Below are positions 9,921 to 19,258 of a DNA stretch of 64,000 nt, piece by piece. A program made the position numbers and the translations under genes. Origin of the DNA: a marine gamma proteobacterium HTCC2148 (lineage in GTDB: Bacteria > Pseudomonadota > Gammaproteobacteria > Pseudomonadales > Halieaceae). The stretch is from the NCBI GenBank assembly GCA_000156295.1, contig DS999231.1, positions 113,250 through 177,249 of the forward strand, in the 5' to 3' direction. How positions within the stretch are numbered: position 1 is the first letter of the stretch; every line of letters starts with the position of its first letter. The notes below the pieces were generated by a model. The model made no database searches and was not told where the DNA came from. It worked only from the letters and a program-made list of their open reading frames with translations.

Positions 9921-10855
9921 TCGGAAGTTGTAAAATCCTGCCGCGATTCAACACCAATCACGGACAGCGGATCAGGGTGAATAATTACTTCGGCTCCGGG
10001 GTAAGCTCGCACAACCTCGCCTTCAACTTCGTCAGCGATTCGATGAGCTTCCAGTAGACTAAGATCGTCGTCCAGCTCAATATGCATTTGTACAAAAACT
10101 GCCGTACCTGAGCGCCGCGTGCGCAAATCGTGAACCCCCCTTACCTCCCGATGAGCGAGCACCGTGCGCTCAATCGCCTCACGATCTTCGTCTGGTAATT
10201 CCCGGTCCATCAGATGATCAAAGGCTTGGCTAATAATCTCCCAGGCGCTGTAGAGAATATAAAACGCGATAGCCATGGCAAACAGGGCATCGAATCCTGG
10301 CCAGCCCCAATACGACAGCCCCAGCGCCAGTAAAACACTGGCATTGACCAACAAGTCCGTGCGGTAGTGCAGAGCATCAGCCCGAATGGCCGTGGAATCC
10401 GTTCGTAAGATGACATGGCGCTGGAAAGTGAGCAGCAACAGAGTCATGGCAATGGAAAATACCATCACCCACATTCCCACCTTGAAAGACTCCATAGGCA
10501 CCGGAGCCAACATCCGCTGCGCCGATTCATGCATCAAAAATAGCGAGGAACCGGTAATGAGTGCCGCCTGTCCCAGACCCGCCAAAGCTTCTGCTTTACC
10601 ATGCCCGAAGCGGTGCTCATGGTCTGCCGGAGACAGGGCGTGGCGCACTGCAATAAGATTAACCAGCGAGGCCAACGCATCAAGACCCGAATCGACCAAG
10701 GTGGCCAACAAGCTCACAGATCCAGATTGTTGCCAGGCGATCAGCTTGGCTACGATCAACACCAGGGCCACCGAAACCGAAGCATAAGTCGCCAAACGCA
10801 TCAAACGCGCCGACTCTTGCGGCCCAGCTCGCTGGGCGACTTGTGACTGGCTCAT
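9908..10855 (-). CDS. Cation diffusion facilitator family metal efflux transporter
   Basis: This 315-residue inner-membrane protein follows the FieF/CDF pattern. About six transmembrane helices are visible. A DSGLD motif sits in helix II, the HRFGHGKAEALAGL segment follows, an HYRTD metal-site motif sits in helix V, and a cytoplasmic ferredoxin-like C-terminal domain includes HDLRTRRSG. It exports Zn(II), Fe(II) or a related divalent ion in exchange for protons. The ion cannot be chosen from sequence alone. It lies 21 bases downstream of the PaaI-like thioesterase start of transcription order, on the same strand, but a functional link is not apparent. Confidence 0.88.
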   Translation of the reverse strand: MSQSQVAQRAGPQESARLMRLATYASVSVALVLIVAKLIAWQQSGSVSLLATLVDSGLDALASLVNLIAVRHALSPADHEHRFGHGKAEALAGLGQAALITGSSLFLMHESAQRMLAPVPMESFKVGMWVMVFSIAMTLLLLTFQRHVILRTDSTAIRADALHYRTDLLVNASVLLALGLSYWGWPGFDALFAMAIAFYILYSAWEIISQAFDHLMDRELPDEDREAIERTVLAHREVRGVHDLRTRRSGTAVFVQMHIELDDDLSLLEAHRIADEVEGEVVRAYPGAEVIIHPDPLSVIGVESRQDFTTSDQKV

Positions 10856-10876
10856 AGCTTAGTGCGCTGCACCTGA

Positions 10877-11521
10877 TCAGGCATCCATTTGCGAAGCCGG
10901 GCGGATGAACAAACCCTCTGCACTAGCGGTGACCTCACCGTTAACCCTCATTTCACCGCGACTGAATTGCTTGCGCCCGATGTTTTTGTCAGTGACTGCC
11001 CATAACTCTATAGGGCAATCCAGGGGGGTGTGCTTGTGGTATTTTATCGTCAATGTACCGGTAAAGCCCGCAGAACCTGAGATGACATTAGCCATGGAAA
11101 GCATTTCATCAAAGACCGCAGCAATAATACCGCCATGAACACAGTCCGGCGGCCCTGCGTAGGTCGGCGAGAACACGGCTTCGCCTCGCACTTCATTACC
11201 GTCGCGCCACATTTTTATGGGGGGGGCTACAGGATTTCGAGTGCCGCTGACTGGGCTATATGGCATGCAGCGCGTTAGATCATCGTCCATCCAGCCCACT
11301 CCGGATGTATCGCTGGCGATAGATATCGTAGACCAACCCTCCCCTTGCCGCAGATAAGGCGCCAAAGAAGCCATTGCAGCGCGGATGTGCTCAGTCGCCT
11401 CAGCCAGAACGTCATCGGGCGCGTGACTGCAACGCAACAGATTGATCAGCTCTCCGGCCTCAGAACTGATGGACTCAACAAGCTCCTTGTCGCCCACTTC
11501 AGCGTCTTGATGAAACGTCAT
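10877..11521 (-). CDS. PaaI-type hotdog thioesterase
   Basis: The 214-residue protein has an N-terminal extension of about 90 residues and then a hotdog domain. The motif PDCVHGGIIAAVFDEML is the HGG-x-x-x-x-x-x-D signature of PaaI-like thioesterases. It should hydrolyse a CoA thioester in the cytoplasm. The gene is followed by the cation-efflux gene on the same strand. It marks the left edge of the ordinary chromosome before the accessory region starts at 11813. Confidence 0.78.
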   Translation of the reverse strand: MTFHQDAEVGDKELVESISSEAGELINLLRCSHAPDDVLAEATEHIRAAMASLAPYLRQGEGWSTISIASDTSGVGWMDDDLTRCMPYSPVSGTRNPVAPPIKMWRDGNEVRGEAVFSPTYAGPPDCVHGGIIAAVFDEMLSMANVISGSAGFTGTLTIKYHKHTPLDCPIELWAVTDKNIGRKQFSRGEMRVNGEVTASAEGLFIRPASQMDA

Positions 11522-11812
11522 AGTGCATTACTCCAGAAAAGTCCGTCAGGGTAAAAGAAGTTGGAATTACTGCGCGTCTAATGCCAATCAGAGTCTGCAG
11601 GCCTGTACAGGATAAAATTGGCATCGCTTGCTTCGGGTAGAAAAAGAGAAACACAATAATACGGAACATGCATCGCAAGTGAGCGACCGAAGCGAGCAGA
11701 CCAGCATTGAGAATCCAATGTATCAGTGTAGAAAAGTTTGCCTAATGTTCAGTAGTCTCATGGCCAAAACGCCACGATAGGCAAGGCAGTTTTACTCAAG
11801 TGCCACCCAACA
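11522..11812. other. Intergenic boundary between left flank and accessory region
   Basis: About 290 bases without a convincing gene. They hold the upstream region of the PaaI-like gene and the downstream end of the glycosyltransferase gene. Two imperfectly inverted copies of a GCATCGC...CGAAGC element occur at about 11620-11636 and 11670-11699. I looked for a copy of the tRNA-Lys 3' end here, as expected for a tRNA-integrated island, and saw none. Confidence 0.5.
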
Positions 11813-12850
11813 CTAACTCTTCGCGCTTTTCGCGCTTAAAATTGAAATGGGAGGTGGATAGGTCACTGGGCGCTTACTCCCCAACAGGGGTTCAGCAGAA
11901 GCGTGAACAAAGGTCAAAACTTGCAAGGGTATTTCGCCCAGGAACACAGGGGTCGTCTGGGGCCTCTGGTAATCTTGTCCGCGAATAGCCTCGTACTGGA
12001 GGTTCATTTCTCCGATTAGCGCATCTCGAACCTCTCTTTCTTCTCCACCCGTTGTGACGCCGTCATGAAACTGGTGGAACGTGCCCTCGCCCAGCAGTGA
12101 AACATGCACTACGCGGGGATACTCGAGCACACGTCTGTATAAATCGAGGTTCACCAAACCTCCCCCTCGCAAGTTGAAGCGAGTGTCAAGGCCGCCAAGG
12201 GAGGCCCAAATTGCTCGGGGGACACTAATACAATTACTCTCGCTGCACGGGCGAAAGAAGCCGTCATCACAGGAGCCGCTAAAACAGGCGATATCGAACA
12301 GTTCATATCCATTGTTTCGCCAGTCAACGGAGGCAATGAGCGCTTGATCCTGCTCTTTCCCATACCCATCCTCTACTGCTTCTTGCTGAACTTGCTCGCC
12401 AATGTGATAACCGGGCACTGTAACGACGGCCCTGTCATCTATTCGATGCCCACGTAGAATATTTTTGACCAGACCGGGGGTCACCATTCTCGCCCCATCA
12501 ATCATGACACACACGTACTGACCCAGGCTTATGCCCACGCCGTGGTTAATAGCATGCACCGGCGTCGGTTCGCGCTCTGCTCGTAAATGGTAGCTAAAAT
12601 TCTTTGGCAGACCTGCAATGAATGCGGGACTGAGATTATTGGCGGATTCATTTTCCACCACGATAACTTCATAGTCGGCTTCGCTCGCGCCTCGCTGAAA
12701 TTTAGCACTGAGGGAATGTAAGGTGTTCTCGGCCTGCTGAGGCATGTCATAAACGATAACGACGAAACTGACTAAGGGAGCCCCACCAGTATTAGAGCGA
12801 AGCTCCGGGGTCTCTCTGGACGTTATTAACTTTCGTATTTGCGTAAGCAT
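11813..12850 (-). CDS. GT-A-like glycosyltransferase, paralogue 1 (DGARM / GEG-FHQ family)
   Basis: The 345-residue product starts with a GT2-like fold: VSFVVIVYDMPQQAENTL, then YEVIVVEN, and a metal or nucleotide-sugar site MIDGARM with D118 instead of a classic DxD. The C-terminal half carries GEGTFHQFHDGVTT followed by PVFLGEI. Two other proteins in this window share all these blocks. It is probably a cytoplasmic sugar transferase, but no donor or acceptor can be named. The ATG at 12850 is preferred because it gives the basic N-terminus shared with the 40825 paralogue; an in-frame GTG at 12913 directly abuts an AAAGGAAA run, too close for a good start. Confidence 0.7.
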   Translation of the reverse strand: MLTQIRKLITSRETPELRSNTGGAPLVSFVVIVYDMPQQAENTLHSLSAKFQRGASEADYEVIVVENESANNLSPAFIAGLPKNFSYHLRAEREPTPVHAINHGVGISLGQYVCVMIDGARMVTPGLVKNILRGHRIDDRAVVTVPGYHIGEQVQQEAVEDGYGKEQDQALIASVDWRNNGYELFDIACFSGSCDDGFFRPCSESNCISVPRAIWASLGGLDTRFNLRGGGLVNLDLYRRVLEYPRVVHVSLLGEGTFHQFHDGVTTGGEEREVRDALIGEMNLQYEAIRGQDYQRPQTTPVFLGEIPLQVLTFVHASAEPLLGSKRPVTYPPPISILSAKSAKS

Positions 12851-13258
12851 GCAAGTCTCAACTCTATCGAGTGGAACTCCATTTTCCTGAAGTCCTACGA
12901 ATTTTCCGTCCACTTTCCTTTAGATGGCGGGCTTTACTGCATTTAATTCCAAAATGCTTCTGGTGGTGAATTTTTCCTTCAGTAGCACCATCTCCCTGGT
13001 CGCCACAACAAGATTCACTCTACTTAAAAAACATTCTCAGCCTAATCAGGCAAACTACCTGCCTAAGCACATTCCAGGGAGTTCAAAGCCCCTCGAATCG
13101 GCCGGCTACATGCGCTTAATATCCGATTTTGATCGAACCATGCTCTTATATTTTGAACTGCACTGTTCCAAGTATATAGATTGAACGCATTTCGCGCCAA
13201 TAGCGGGATTGTATCCCGCAAGGGAGCTACTCAGAGCAGAAAAATCTGCAACAACGCA
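12851..13258. other. Intergenic region, A+T-rich
   Basis: About 400 bases between two paralogous glycosyltransferase genes on the same strand. No ORF here looks like a real gene; a plus-strand frame at 12924-13184 has no recognisable domain. A promoter-like pair on the plus strand, TTGAAC (13153-13158) and TATAGA (13175-13180) with a 16-base spacer, points into the 3' end of the next gene, antisense to it. It may be fortuitous. Confidence 0.4.
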
Positions 13259-14227
13259 TCAAACCGTATCATCAGGCCAAAAAGGCCTACCCTGGTTAGT
13301 CAGGCGCTTGGTGCGCTTTTGGGCGAATTCCAGAGAATCTTGCAAAAAGCTTACCGATTGCGGTGAAACTTCTCCAATCAACGTCGGCTCCCGCCGCAAA
13401 CTGTGAAAACCTTCAGGCCAGTAACTGTGCAGCTGTATGCGGTGTTTCTCAATCTCGGCCTCGCGCTCCTCGTAGGATGAAGTCGTCACCCCGCCATGAT
13501 ACTGGTGGAACGATCCCTCTCCGGGTGTCACAAACAGGCGAGTGTCTGGAAGCATCCCCAGGCTGCGGTACATATGCAGATTAATACTGCCACCACCAGG
13601 CAATTGGAAGTCCGTATTAGCAAATCCTATCGCCGCGAAATTGTCAGCCGATGCAAAAATACAATTACATTCCATAATTGGCTGCAAATAGCCACGACGG
13701 TTGGCACCACTGAAAGTCGAAATACGAAACAGCTCGTGACCATCTGCCTCCCAGTTTACCGACGCCAGTAACTGTTGTTCAAAAGCCAGTTGGTCTTCCA
13801 CCCCATCCACCATATGCTGTTCATCATTCCCCAGATGATAGCCGGGCACTGCCACGATAGCGCCGGGGGTGATCGCGTATGCCATTAATGCGTTTTGAAT
13901 AATGCCGGGACTAACCATTCTGGCACCGTCAATCATCAGGCAGATCAAAGGTGCGCGGCACAAAGCAAACGCTTCATTGACCGCATAAACCGGGGTAGCA
14001 GCGGATTCCTGGCGCAGTAAATAGCGGAAGTTCGACGGCAGGTTCTGCACGAAATATTCTCGCAGGTTTGCGACAGAGCTGTTCTCCATCACAATAACTT
14101 CGTAGTCTTCCTCGCTGACACCACGCTGGTAATCCGCATACAGCGAACGTAAGGTATTCTCCAGTTGGCCCGGCATTTTATAGCCGATAACGATAACGGA
14201 GACTTTGGGTGTTGGTGCGAGGCTCAT
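13259..14227 (-). CDS. GT-A-like glycosyltransferase, paralogue 2 (DGARM / GEG-FHQ family)
   Basis: This 322-residue protein is homologous to the products at 11813 and 40825. It has VSVIVIGYKMPGQLENTL at residues 9-26, YEVIVMEN, LMIDGARM with D100, a central segment containing CNCIFAS, and the C-terminal GEGSFHQYHGGVTT block followed by EPTLIGEVSPQS. It lacks the basic N-terminal tail of the 40825 protein. The fold suggests a nucleotide-sugar transferase of GT2 type. The conserved His-rich C-terminal block is not part of the usual GT2 signature. It is divergent from the ACP-ligase operon, with about 100 bases between the starts. Confidence 0.7.
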   Translation of the reverse strand: MSLAPTPKVSVIVIGYKMPGQLENTLRSLYADYQRGVSEEDYEVIVMENSSVANLREYFVQNLPSNFRYLLRQESAATPVYAVNEAFALCRAPLICLMIDGARMVSPGIIQNALMAYAITPGAIVAVPGYHLGNDEQHMVDGVEDQLAFEQQLLASVNWEADGHELFRISTFSGANRRGYLQPIMECNCIFASADNFAAIGFANTDFQLPGGGSINLHMYRSLGMLPDTRLFVTPGEGSFHQYHGGVTTSSYEEREAEIEKHRIQLHSYWPEGFHSLRREPTLIGEVSPQSVSFLQDSLEFAQKRTKRLTNQGRPFWPDDTV

Positions 14228-14332
14228 GACTGCTCAATGCGTAGGAGGCAGGGGGCGAAACAGTACCAATTATTAAGCCGGGATGATACATTGAGCCCGC
14301 TATTTTGGGCATTAAAGGGCCAGATTAAATCC

Positions 14333-14563
14333 GTGGACATCAGCAACGATATCATCGAAATTATCAAAACCATCCGCAAGCATCAGGGCTTTCGCGAGGA
14401 CGCATTTGACCTCAACGCTGCGCTCTACGATGACGGGCTGGGCCTGGATTCACTGTGTGTAGCAGAACTGTCTGCAGTACTAGAGAAAAAGTACGGCAAG
14501 GATCCCTACACCAGTGGCATACTGCCCCAGACCGTGCGGGATATCGTCGACTTTTACAGCTGA
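14333..14563 (+). CDS. Acyl carrier protein 1
   Basis: A 76-residue acyl carrier protein. The phosphopantetheine site is S40 in DGLGLDSL, and the flanking helices match the ACP fold. The start is uncertain. The frame is open much further upstream, but carrier homology begins at the GTG at 14333, and an AAAGGG lies about 13 bases before it. The stop is seven bases before the start of the AMP-forming ligase, so the ligase probably loads this carrier. Together with the SDR and MBOAT genes it resembles the DltC role of presenting an activated acyl group for transfer. Confidence 0.72.
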   Translation: MDISNDIIEIIKTIRKHQGFREDAFDLNAALYDDGLGLDSLCVAELSAVLEKKYGKDPYTSGILPQTVRDIVDFYS

Positions 14564-14569
14564 CCTCAA

Positions 14570-15955
14570 ATGATCGCCTCCAGGCTCAATGCTGCGCTCC
14601 AAAAAAACGCTCAGCGACCCTTCCTGATAACTAGCAAGATCCAATGGAATTACGCCCAAGCACACCAAGCTACTGGGCAACTGGTACTCACTCTGCGCGA
14701 GTCTGGTGCACGGCGACTCGCCTGCTACCTTCCTGACTCCCCGGAACTGGTATTGCTGGTTGTCGCTGCTGCGTCAGCCGGTCTCCCACTGGCTATTATG
14801 AATCGCGATTACAATCACGAACAGGTCTCGGCACTAACCGCCGAACTCGATATAGACCTGCTTTTCACTGACACTCCGTTGCCCGCTTCTCTATCCTGCC
14901 GGCAACTCGCAATGCCAGCGGCAGACTCATATGTAACGACCCAAGATGCTGCGCTTGTGGAATTACCTGAACTCGATGCCGAGTTACTGATTTTCACGTC
15001 GGGCACCACCGGGCAACCTCGCTGTGTGCGTTATCAATGGTCTGACCTGTTAGCGCAGGTCAGTGAGCGCCCCAGCCAGGATGACGAACGCTGGCTGCTC
15101 GCTTATAAGCTTAATCATTTTGCGGGCATCCAGATGCTGGCGCATATCCTGTCCAGCCAGGGTTGTCTGGTGCTCGCGGACTCGACTCGGGTAGCTGATG
15201 CAGTCACCGCGATGATCTCCCGCAACGTCAGCCATGTCAGCTCGACGCCCACGTTCTGGCGCTTTGCCCTGGCGCTGATGGCCCGCGAAAAAGATCTGCC
15301 GCTCCTACGGCACATTACCCTGGGCAGCGAGCCGGTGTCCGAACACCTACTGGGGCAGCTGGCGGCACTGTTCCCATTAGCGCGCATCGTGCATATTTAC
15401 GCCCTCACGGAAGCCGGTTCGTGTATTTCAGTCAGTGACGGCAAAGCCGGGCTGCCCGCATCTATACTCCAGCGCCCGGACAACGCAGCAGTGCAGTTTC
15501 GCATCGTCGATGACAAACTCCAGGTTAAGACCCATCACGGCATGCTCGGCTACCGTAACGCGCCCGATTCACAACCCAGGGGCAAAGACGGCTGGCTCGC
15601 CACGGGCGACCTGGTGAAGATTGAGCAGGACCGCATTGTATTTATGGGGCGAGAGTCAGAGGTCATCAATGTTGGCGGCGTCAAAGTCCACCCTTTGGAG
15701 GTCGAAAATATCGTCTCCGCTTTGCCTGGAGTAAAGCTGACGCGAGTTTTCGGCCAGGACAACCCTATTATGGGTCAGATAGTGGCTGTGGATCTGGTGC
15801 TTGACGAGGGGTTCGACGCTGAAGCGGTCGAAGAGGCAGTGCGAGCGGCCTGCCGCAGCCTGCCCAGACATAGCATGCCGCGCAATGTGACGATTGTTGA
15901 TAGTATCGATACCAATAATTTTAAGTTGACCAGGCGAGGAAGCGAGACAGCATGA
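14570..15955 (+). CDS. AMP-forming acyl-CoA/acyl-ACP ligase (ANL superfamily)
   Basis: The 461-residue enzyme shows the adenylation motifs in order: IFTSGTTGQPR at residues 141-151 (phosphate loop), YALTEAG, GWLATGDL with the ribose-binding Asp, MGRESEVINVGGVKVHP at the hinge, and the C-terminal catalytic lysine K452 in NNFKLTRRG. It is somewhat shorter than typical acyl-CoA ligases. Its position between an ACP and a FabG-like gene suggests it activates a carboxylic acid with ATP and loads it on ACP 1. The acid is unknown. The downstream SDR overlaps by four bases (ATGA). Confidence 0.8.
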   Translation: MIASRLNAALQKNAQRPFLITSKIQWNYAQAHQATGQLVLTLRESGARRLACYLPDSPELVLLVVAAASAGLPLAIMNRDYNHEQVSALTAELDIDLLFTDTPLPASLSCRQLAMPAADSYVTTQDAALVELPELDAELLIFTSGTTGQPRCVRYQWSDLLAQVSERPSQDDERWLLAYKLNHFAGIQMLAHILSSQGCLVLADSTRVADAVTAMISRNVSHVSSTPTFWRFALALMAREKDLPLLRHITLGSEPVSEHLLGQLAALFPLARIVHIYALTEAGSCISVSDGKAGLPASILQRPDNAAVQFRIVDDKLQVKTHHGMLGYRNAPDSQPRGKDGWLATGDLVKIEQDRIVFMGRESEVINVGGVKVHPLEVENIVSALPGVKLTRVFGQDNPIMGQIVAVDLVLDEGFDAEAVEEAVRAACRSLPRHSMPRNVTIVDSIDTNNFKLTRRGSETA

Positions 15956-16674
15956 AAGTCGTGGCAGTAAGTGGCGGTAGTAAGGGTCTGGGGGCTGCCA
16001 TAGTGCAGTCCTTCCTCGACAGTGGCTACTGCGTTGCCAGCTTCAGCCGCCGGGGCACATCGAAAACGGAGGAATGGCAGCAGCAGTTCCCGGATAGATT
16101 CCTGTTCGTAGAAATGGATCTGACGGACAGTGCTGCCTGCAAGGCCTTCGTCAGTCAGGTAGAAGATACGCTGGGGCCCATCGAGGTTTTGGTCAATAAC
16201 GCAGGCATGGCTCATACCAGCCTGCTACCGTTAATCGATGATGACGCTATCGATAATCTGGTCGATCTCAACCTCAAAGGCACCTTCAGACTCACCCGGC
16301 AGGTGTCGCGCAGTATGCTATCCCTAAAGCGCGGCCGAATCATTAATATATCTTCCATTATCGGCTTATCCGGTTACCGAGGTCTCTCAGTTTACGGAGC
16401 GACTAAAGCAGGCTTAGACGGCTTTACTCGAGCGCTGGCGCGAGAATTGGGTGCGCGCAACATCACAGTCAACTCGGTAGCACCGGGTTACCTGACCACG
16501 GAAATGACCGAGGAGCTGAACACTGCCCAGAGCCAGCAAATAGTCAAGCGCACACCGCTGGGTCGGCTAGGCGATCCGGCAGACATCACTGGCCTGATTC
16601 TTTTCCTCTGCAGCGATCAAGCTAACTTCATTACTGGGCAGGTGCTGGTAGTGGATGGCGGCATTACCTGCTGA
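15952..16674 (+). CDS. FabG-like 3-oxoacyl-ACP reductase (SDR)
   Basis: A 240-residue SDR with GGSKGLG near residue 8, NNAGMAH, an ISS segment, YGATKAG with the catalytic Tyr and Lys, and the FabG-type end FITGQVLVVDGGI. Lengths and motifs match beta-ketoacyl-ACP reductases. It overlaps the ligase stop, so it belongs to the ACP operon. It would reduce a 3-keto group on the ACP-bound chain to a 3-hydroxy group with NADPH. The product could be a 3-hydroxyacyl group for glycan acylation, which is inference. Confidence 0.8.
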   Translation: MKVVAVSGGSKGLGAAIVQSFLDSGYCVASFSRRGTSKTEEWQQQFPDRFLFVEMDLTDSAACKAFVSQVEDTLGPIEVLVNNAGMAHTSLLPLIDDDAIDNLVDLNLKGTFRLTRQVSRSMLSLKRGRIINISSIIGLSGYRGLSVYGATKAGLDGFTRALARELGARNITVNSVAPGYLTTEMTEELNTAQSQQIVKRTPLGRLGDPADITGLILFLCSDQANFITGQVLVVDGGITC

Positions 16675-16697
16675 CCAGATCGGGACACAAACTGAAA

Positions 16698-17549
16698 ATG
16701 GCAAACGTAACCCCCAGCATTAGCAGCGGTGACCCCACCGAGCACTACGATACTGTAGTGGAGGCTTGGGATCACTTACTCGGCGAAGACCTGCACTATG
16801 GTTATTTTCGCGTGGGTGATGAATCGCTAACTCATGCTACTGACGCACTGACCAATGAAATGTTATCCCTGGCACAATTGGATGCCGGGCTAGAAGTCCT
16901 GGATATTGGCTGCGGTACGGGCAAAGCCGGCTGTCGTATCGCCAGTGAGCACCTGTGCCAGGTCATGGGCGTATCGCCCAGCAGCGCCTGTATAGGCCGC
17001 GCATCTGCTCTTTCTGAATCACTCGGCTTGTCTACCACTGCACAATTCCAGCACGGCGATGGCACGCAGTTGCAATTTGATGATCACAGCTTTGATCGGG
17101 TTTGGGTGATGGAGTCCTCCCACTTAATGGATGACAAACTGGCGCTGCTGAGCGAGTGCTCCCGAGTGTTAAAACCCGGCGGTCGCATGGTGTTATGCGA
17201 TGTCATGCTGCGAGCCAAACTAAGCCTGCCGCAAGTTATCTCGCGCCGGGACGAATTTCTTATTCTCAAAGATGCTTTCGGGCGCGCCAAAATGGAAACC
17301 CTGTCGTTCTACCAGGATCAGTTGGAAGGCCATCAACTACACGTGGAGCACGCCAGGGACATCTCACGGGAAACTCTGGCCACTTTTGGCCACTGGCGGA
17401 CAAACGCCCAGAATAATCGTGTTCGGGTAGAGCAACATATAGGAAAAGCCGCCTCTCGCCGGTTTCTTGCCTCCTGCGATGTACTAGAAAGCCTCTGGCT
17501 AGAAGGCATCATGGGCTATGGGATTGTCGCCGCATATAAAGCTGCCTAA
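16698..17549 (+). CDS. Class I SAM-dependent methyltransferase (EryG/GNMT-like small-molecule type)
   Basis: The 283-residue protein has the HYGYF segment near residue 33, the SAM-binding motif VLDIGCGTGKAG at 67-78, and VLKPGGRMVL as a later core strand. The HxGY lead-in is typical of small-molecule O- or C-methyltransferases such as EryG-like enzymes. It is the last gene of the ACP-ligase-reductase operon, so it may methylate the ACP-bound chain or a sugar. The 3' end overlaps the convergent MBOAT gene by four bases. Confidence 0.75.
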   Translation: MANVTPSISSGDPTEHYDTVVEAWDHLLGEDLHYGYFRVGDESLTHATDALTNEMLSLAQLDAGLEVLDIGCGTGKAGCRIASEHLCQVMGVSPSSACIGRASALSESLGLSTTAQFQHGDGTQLQFDDHSFDRVWVMESSHLMDDKLALLSECSRVLKPGGRMVLCDVMLRAKLSLPQVISRRDEFLILKDAFGRAKMETLSFYQDQLEGHQLHVEHARDISRETLATFGHWRTNAQNNRVRVEQHIGKAASRRFLASCDVLESLWLEGIMGYGIVAAYKAA

Positions 17550-19024
17550 AACTGAAAGTAGAGAAATTCGCTCGCTTTCGAAATCATCATCACAGAAATT
17601 ACGAAAATAACCACCTGTAGCAACAATACCGACTTACCTGGTTTGAACCGGTCTTTCAGATCCATGCTATTGGGAGCCAGGGCGACAATGCCGATGAAAA
17701 ACAGGACCGCTAACGTCAACACCCAAGTCGCCCATTGATCCCTCTGCACGGGGCTAGATGCCAGATTGAAATACCAGGGTGCATCCGACCCCATAAGCTT
17801 AACCGCGGCTACACTAAATGTGTTTTCCGTGAAGCCCAGCATACCCTTGTAGATTTTAAACACATCTGACCAATCCGTGGCTCTGAAAATCACCAGTGTG
17901 AAACTGAAAAAATGGAAAGTGATCAACCAGCCAAGCCAGTTGGACATCTTGATACCTGTCTTGCGCCACAGGTGGTTGACCACAATAGCAGCGCCATTAA
18001 GCATTCCAAAAACCACAAAAGTCCATGCGGAACCATGCCAGATACCGCTGACTATCATGGCAAGAAAACTCGCTGCCATGCCGGCTTTGAAGTTGAGCTC
18101 TGGAAAAAAACGCAGGATCGTCTTGTAAATATAAGTGTTGATAAAACGCGTAAGCGTAATGTGCCAGCGCTGCCATAGATTGATGATGCTAGTCCCCTTG
18201 TAGGGGCTGCGAAAGTTAACAGGCAATTCAATATTGAACATCAAGCCCAGGCCTATCGCCATATCAGAGTAGGCAGAAAAATCAAAATAGAGCTGAAATG
18301 TGTAGCTGTATTGGACCAGCCAGGCCTCAAGTAAATTGAGCGTCTCGGCAGCATCAAAGCCATGATTGACAAGGATTTCAAACGAATCGGCAATGACCAC
18401 CTTCTTGAACAGGCCCACGCTGAACACAAAAGTACCGAGGATAAAATTGCGAGTATGAAAGCGTCGATTATCTGTGGCACGGAACTGGGGCATCATTTCC
18501 CGATGGTGAACGATCGGGCCAGCGATCAGCTGCGGAAAGAATGATACAAACAATGCATAGTCGACCGGGTCCCGCTCCCTTAGACCCGTCCGATAACAGT
18601 CCACAATAAAGGCGATCTGCTGCAAGGTAAAAAAGCTGATGCCCAACGGCAGCGCCAGTCTCAGATAATCCAACTCAACGCCGGGAAGAAGATTCACGTT
18701 GAAGATAAAGAAATCCATGTACTTGTAATACGCCAACAACGCTACATTGAGGCAAACGCCGAGAATCATCAGTCGTTTCTTGGGCGGGATAATCTCTCTC
18801 GAGCGGCCGTAAGACTGGATTTTTCCTGCTATCGTGTAATTCACTACGATAGAGCCCAGTAACAAAGGCAAATAGATTGGGTTCCACCAGCCGTAGAACA
18901 GCCAAGACCCGCCTAGCAAAAACAACTTCCCGGCTCGCGAATAATCAAGGTGATTGAGCGCGTAATAGCCCAGCAATACCAGCGGCAGAAAGGCAAAAAT
19001 AAAAATGTAGGAATTAAAAAGCAT
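17546..19024 (-). CDS. MBOAT O-acyltransferase, AlgI-like, copy 1
   Basis: This 492-residue polytopic protein begins MLFNS and ends EFLYFQF, both shared by all four MBOATs here. The family-defining histidine is H330 in GIWHGSAWTF, with GPIVHHREMMPQF upstream. MBOATs of the AlgI/DltB group move acyl groups across the inner membrane to a sugar or to a periplasmic partner. The divergent neighbour at 19259 encodes an SGNH-fold partner. This copy is the most divergent of the four at sequence level and is the one closest to the ACP and ligase genes. Confidence 0.87.
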   Translation of the reverse strand: MLFNSYIFIFAFLPLVLLGYYALNHLDYSRAGKLFLLGGSWLFYGWWNPIYLPLLLGSIVVNYTIAGKIQSYGRSREIIPPKKRLMILGVCLNVALLAYYKYMDFFIFNVNLLPGVELDYLRLALPLGISFFTLQQIAFIVDCYRTGLRERDPVDYALFVSFFPQLIAGPIVHHREMMPQFRATDNRRFHTRNFILGTFVFSVGLFKKVVIADSFEILVNHGFDAAETLNLLEAWLVQYSYTFQLYFDFSAYSDMAIGLGLMFNIELPVNFRSPYKGTSIINLWQRWHITLTRFINTYIYKTILRFFPELNFKAGMAASFLAMIVSGIWHGSAWTFVVFGMLNGAAIVVNHLWRKTGIKMSNWLGWLITFHFFSFTLVIFRATDWSDVFKIYKGMLGFTENTFSVAAVKLMGSDAPWYFNLASSPVQRDQWATWVLTLAVLFFIGIVALAPNSMDLKDRFKPGKSVLLLQVVIFVISVMMISKASEFLYFQF

Positions 19025-19169
19025 TCAATTGTCACTTCGGGGCGCTAGTGTGGCGTGAGGCGCTCCATTCATAGGAATGGATCTGGCAAACCAGCATTTC
19101 CACACAATGCTTTTCTGATTATGTCGGCGAGTATAATCTTCCGCGCGGCTTGTGACCATCATTGGCCGC

Positions 19170-19197
19170 TTGTAACTGGAGTCGTCGATTATATAAA
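19170..19197 (+). promoter_or_regulatory. Candidate sigma-70 promoter upstream of the SGNH gene at 19259
   Basis: TTGTAA at 19170-19175 and TATAAA at 19192-19197 are separated by 16 bases and lie about 60 bases upstream of the start at 19259. This is a consensus-based guess only. Confidence 0.3.
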
Positions 19198-19258
19198 GAT
19201 GTGACAATTACTGTATACTGCCTAGCGTGACTTTTGCGTAACTCATACTCTGCCGGCA

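Noticed and set aside
12924..13184. Plus-strand ORF of 86 codons between the two glycosyltransferase genes
   Set aside because: No domain, no signal peptide of clear type, and no good ribosome site; it occupies an A+T-rich spacer.
14165..14332. Long N-terminal extension of acyl carrier protein 1
   Set aside because: The upstream part overlaps the divergent glycosyltransferase start and has no carrier homology; the carrier fold begins at the GTG at 14333.
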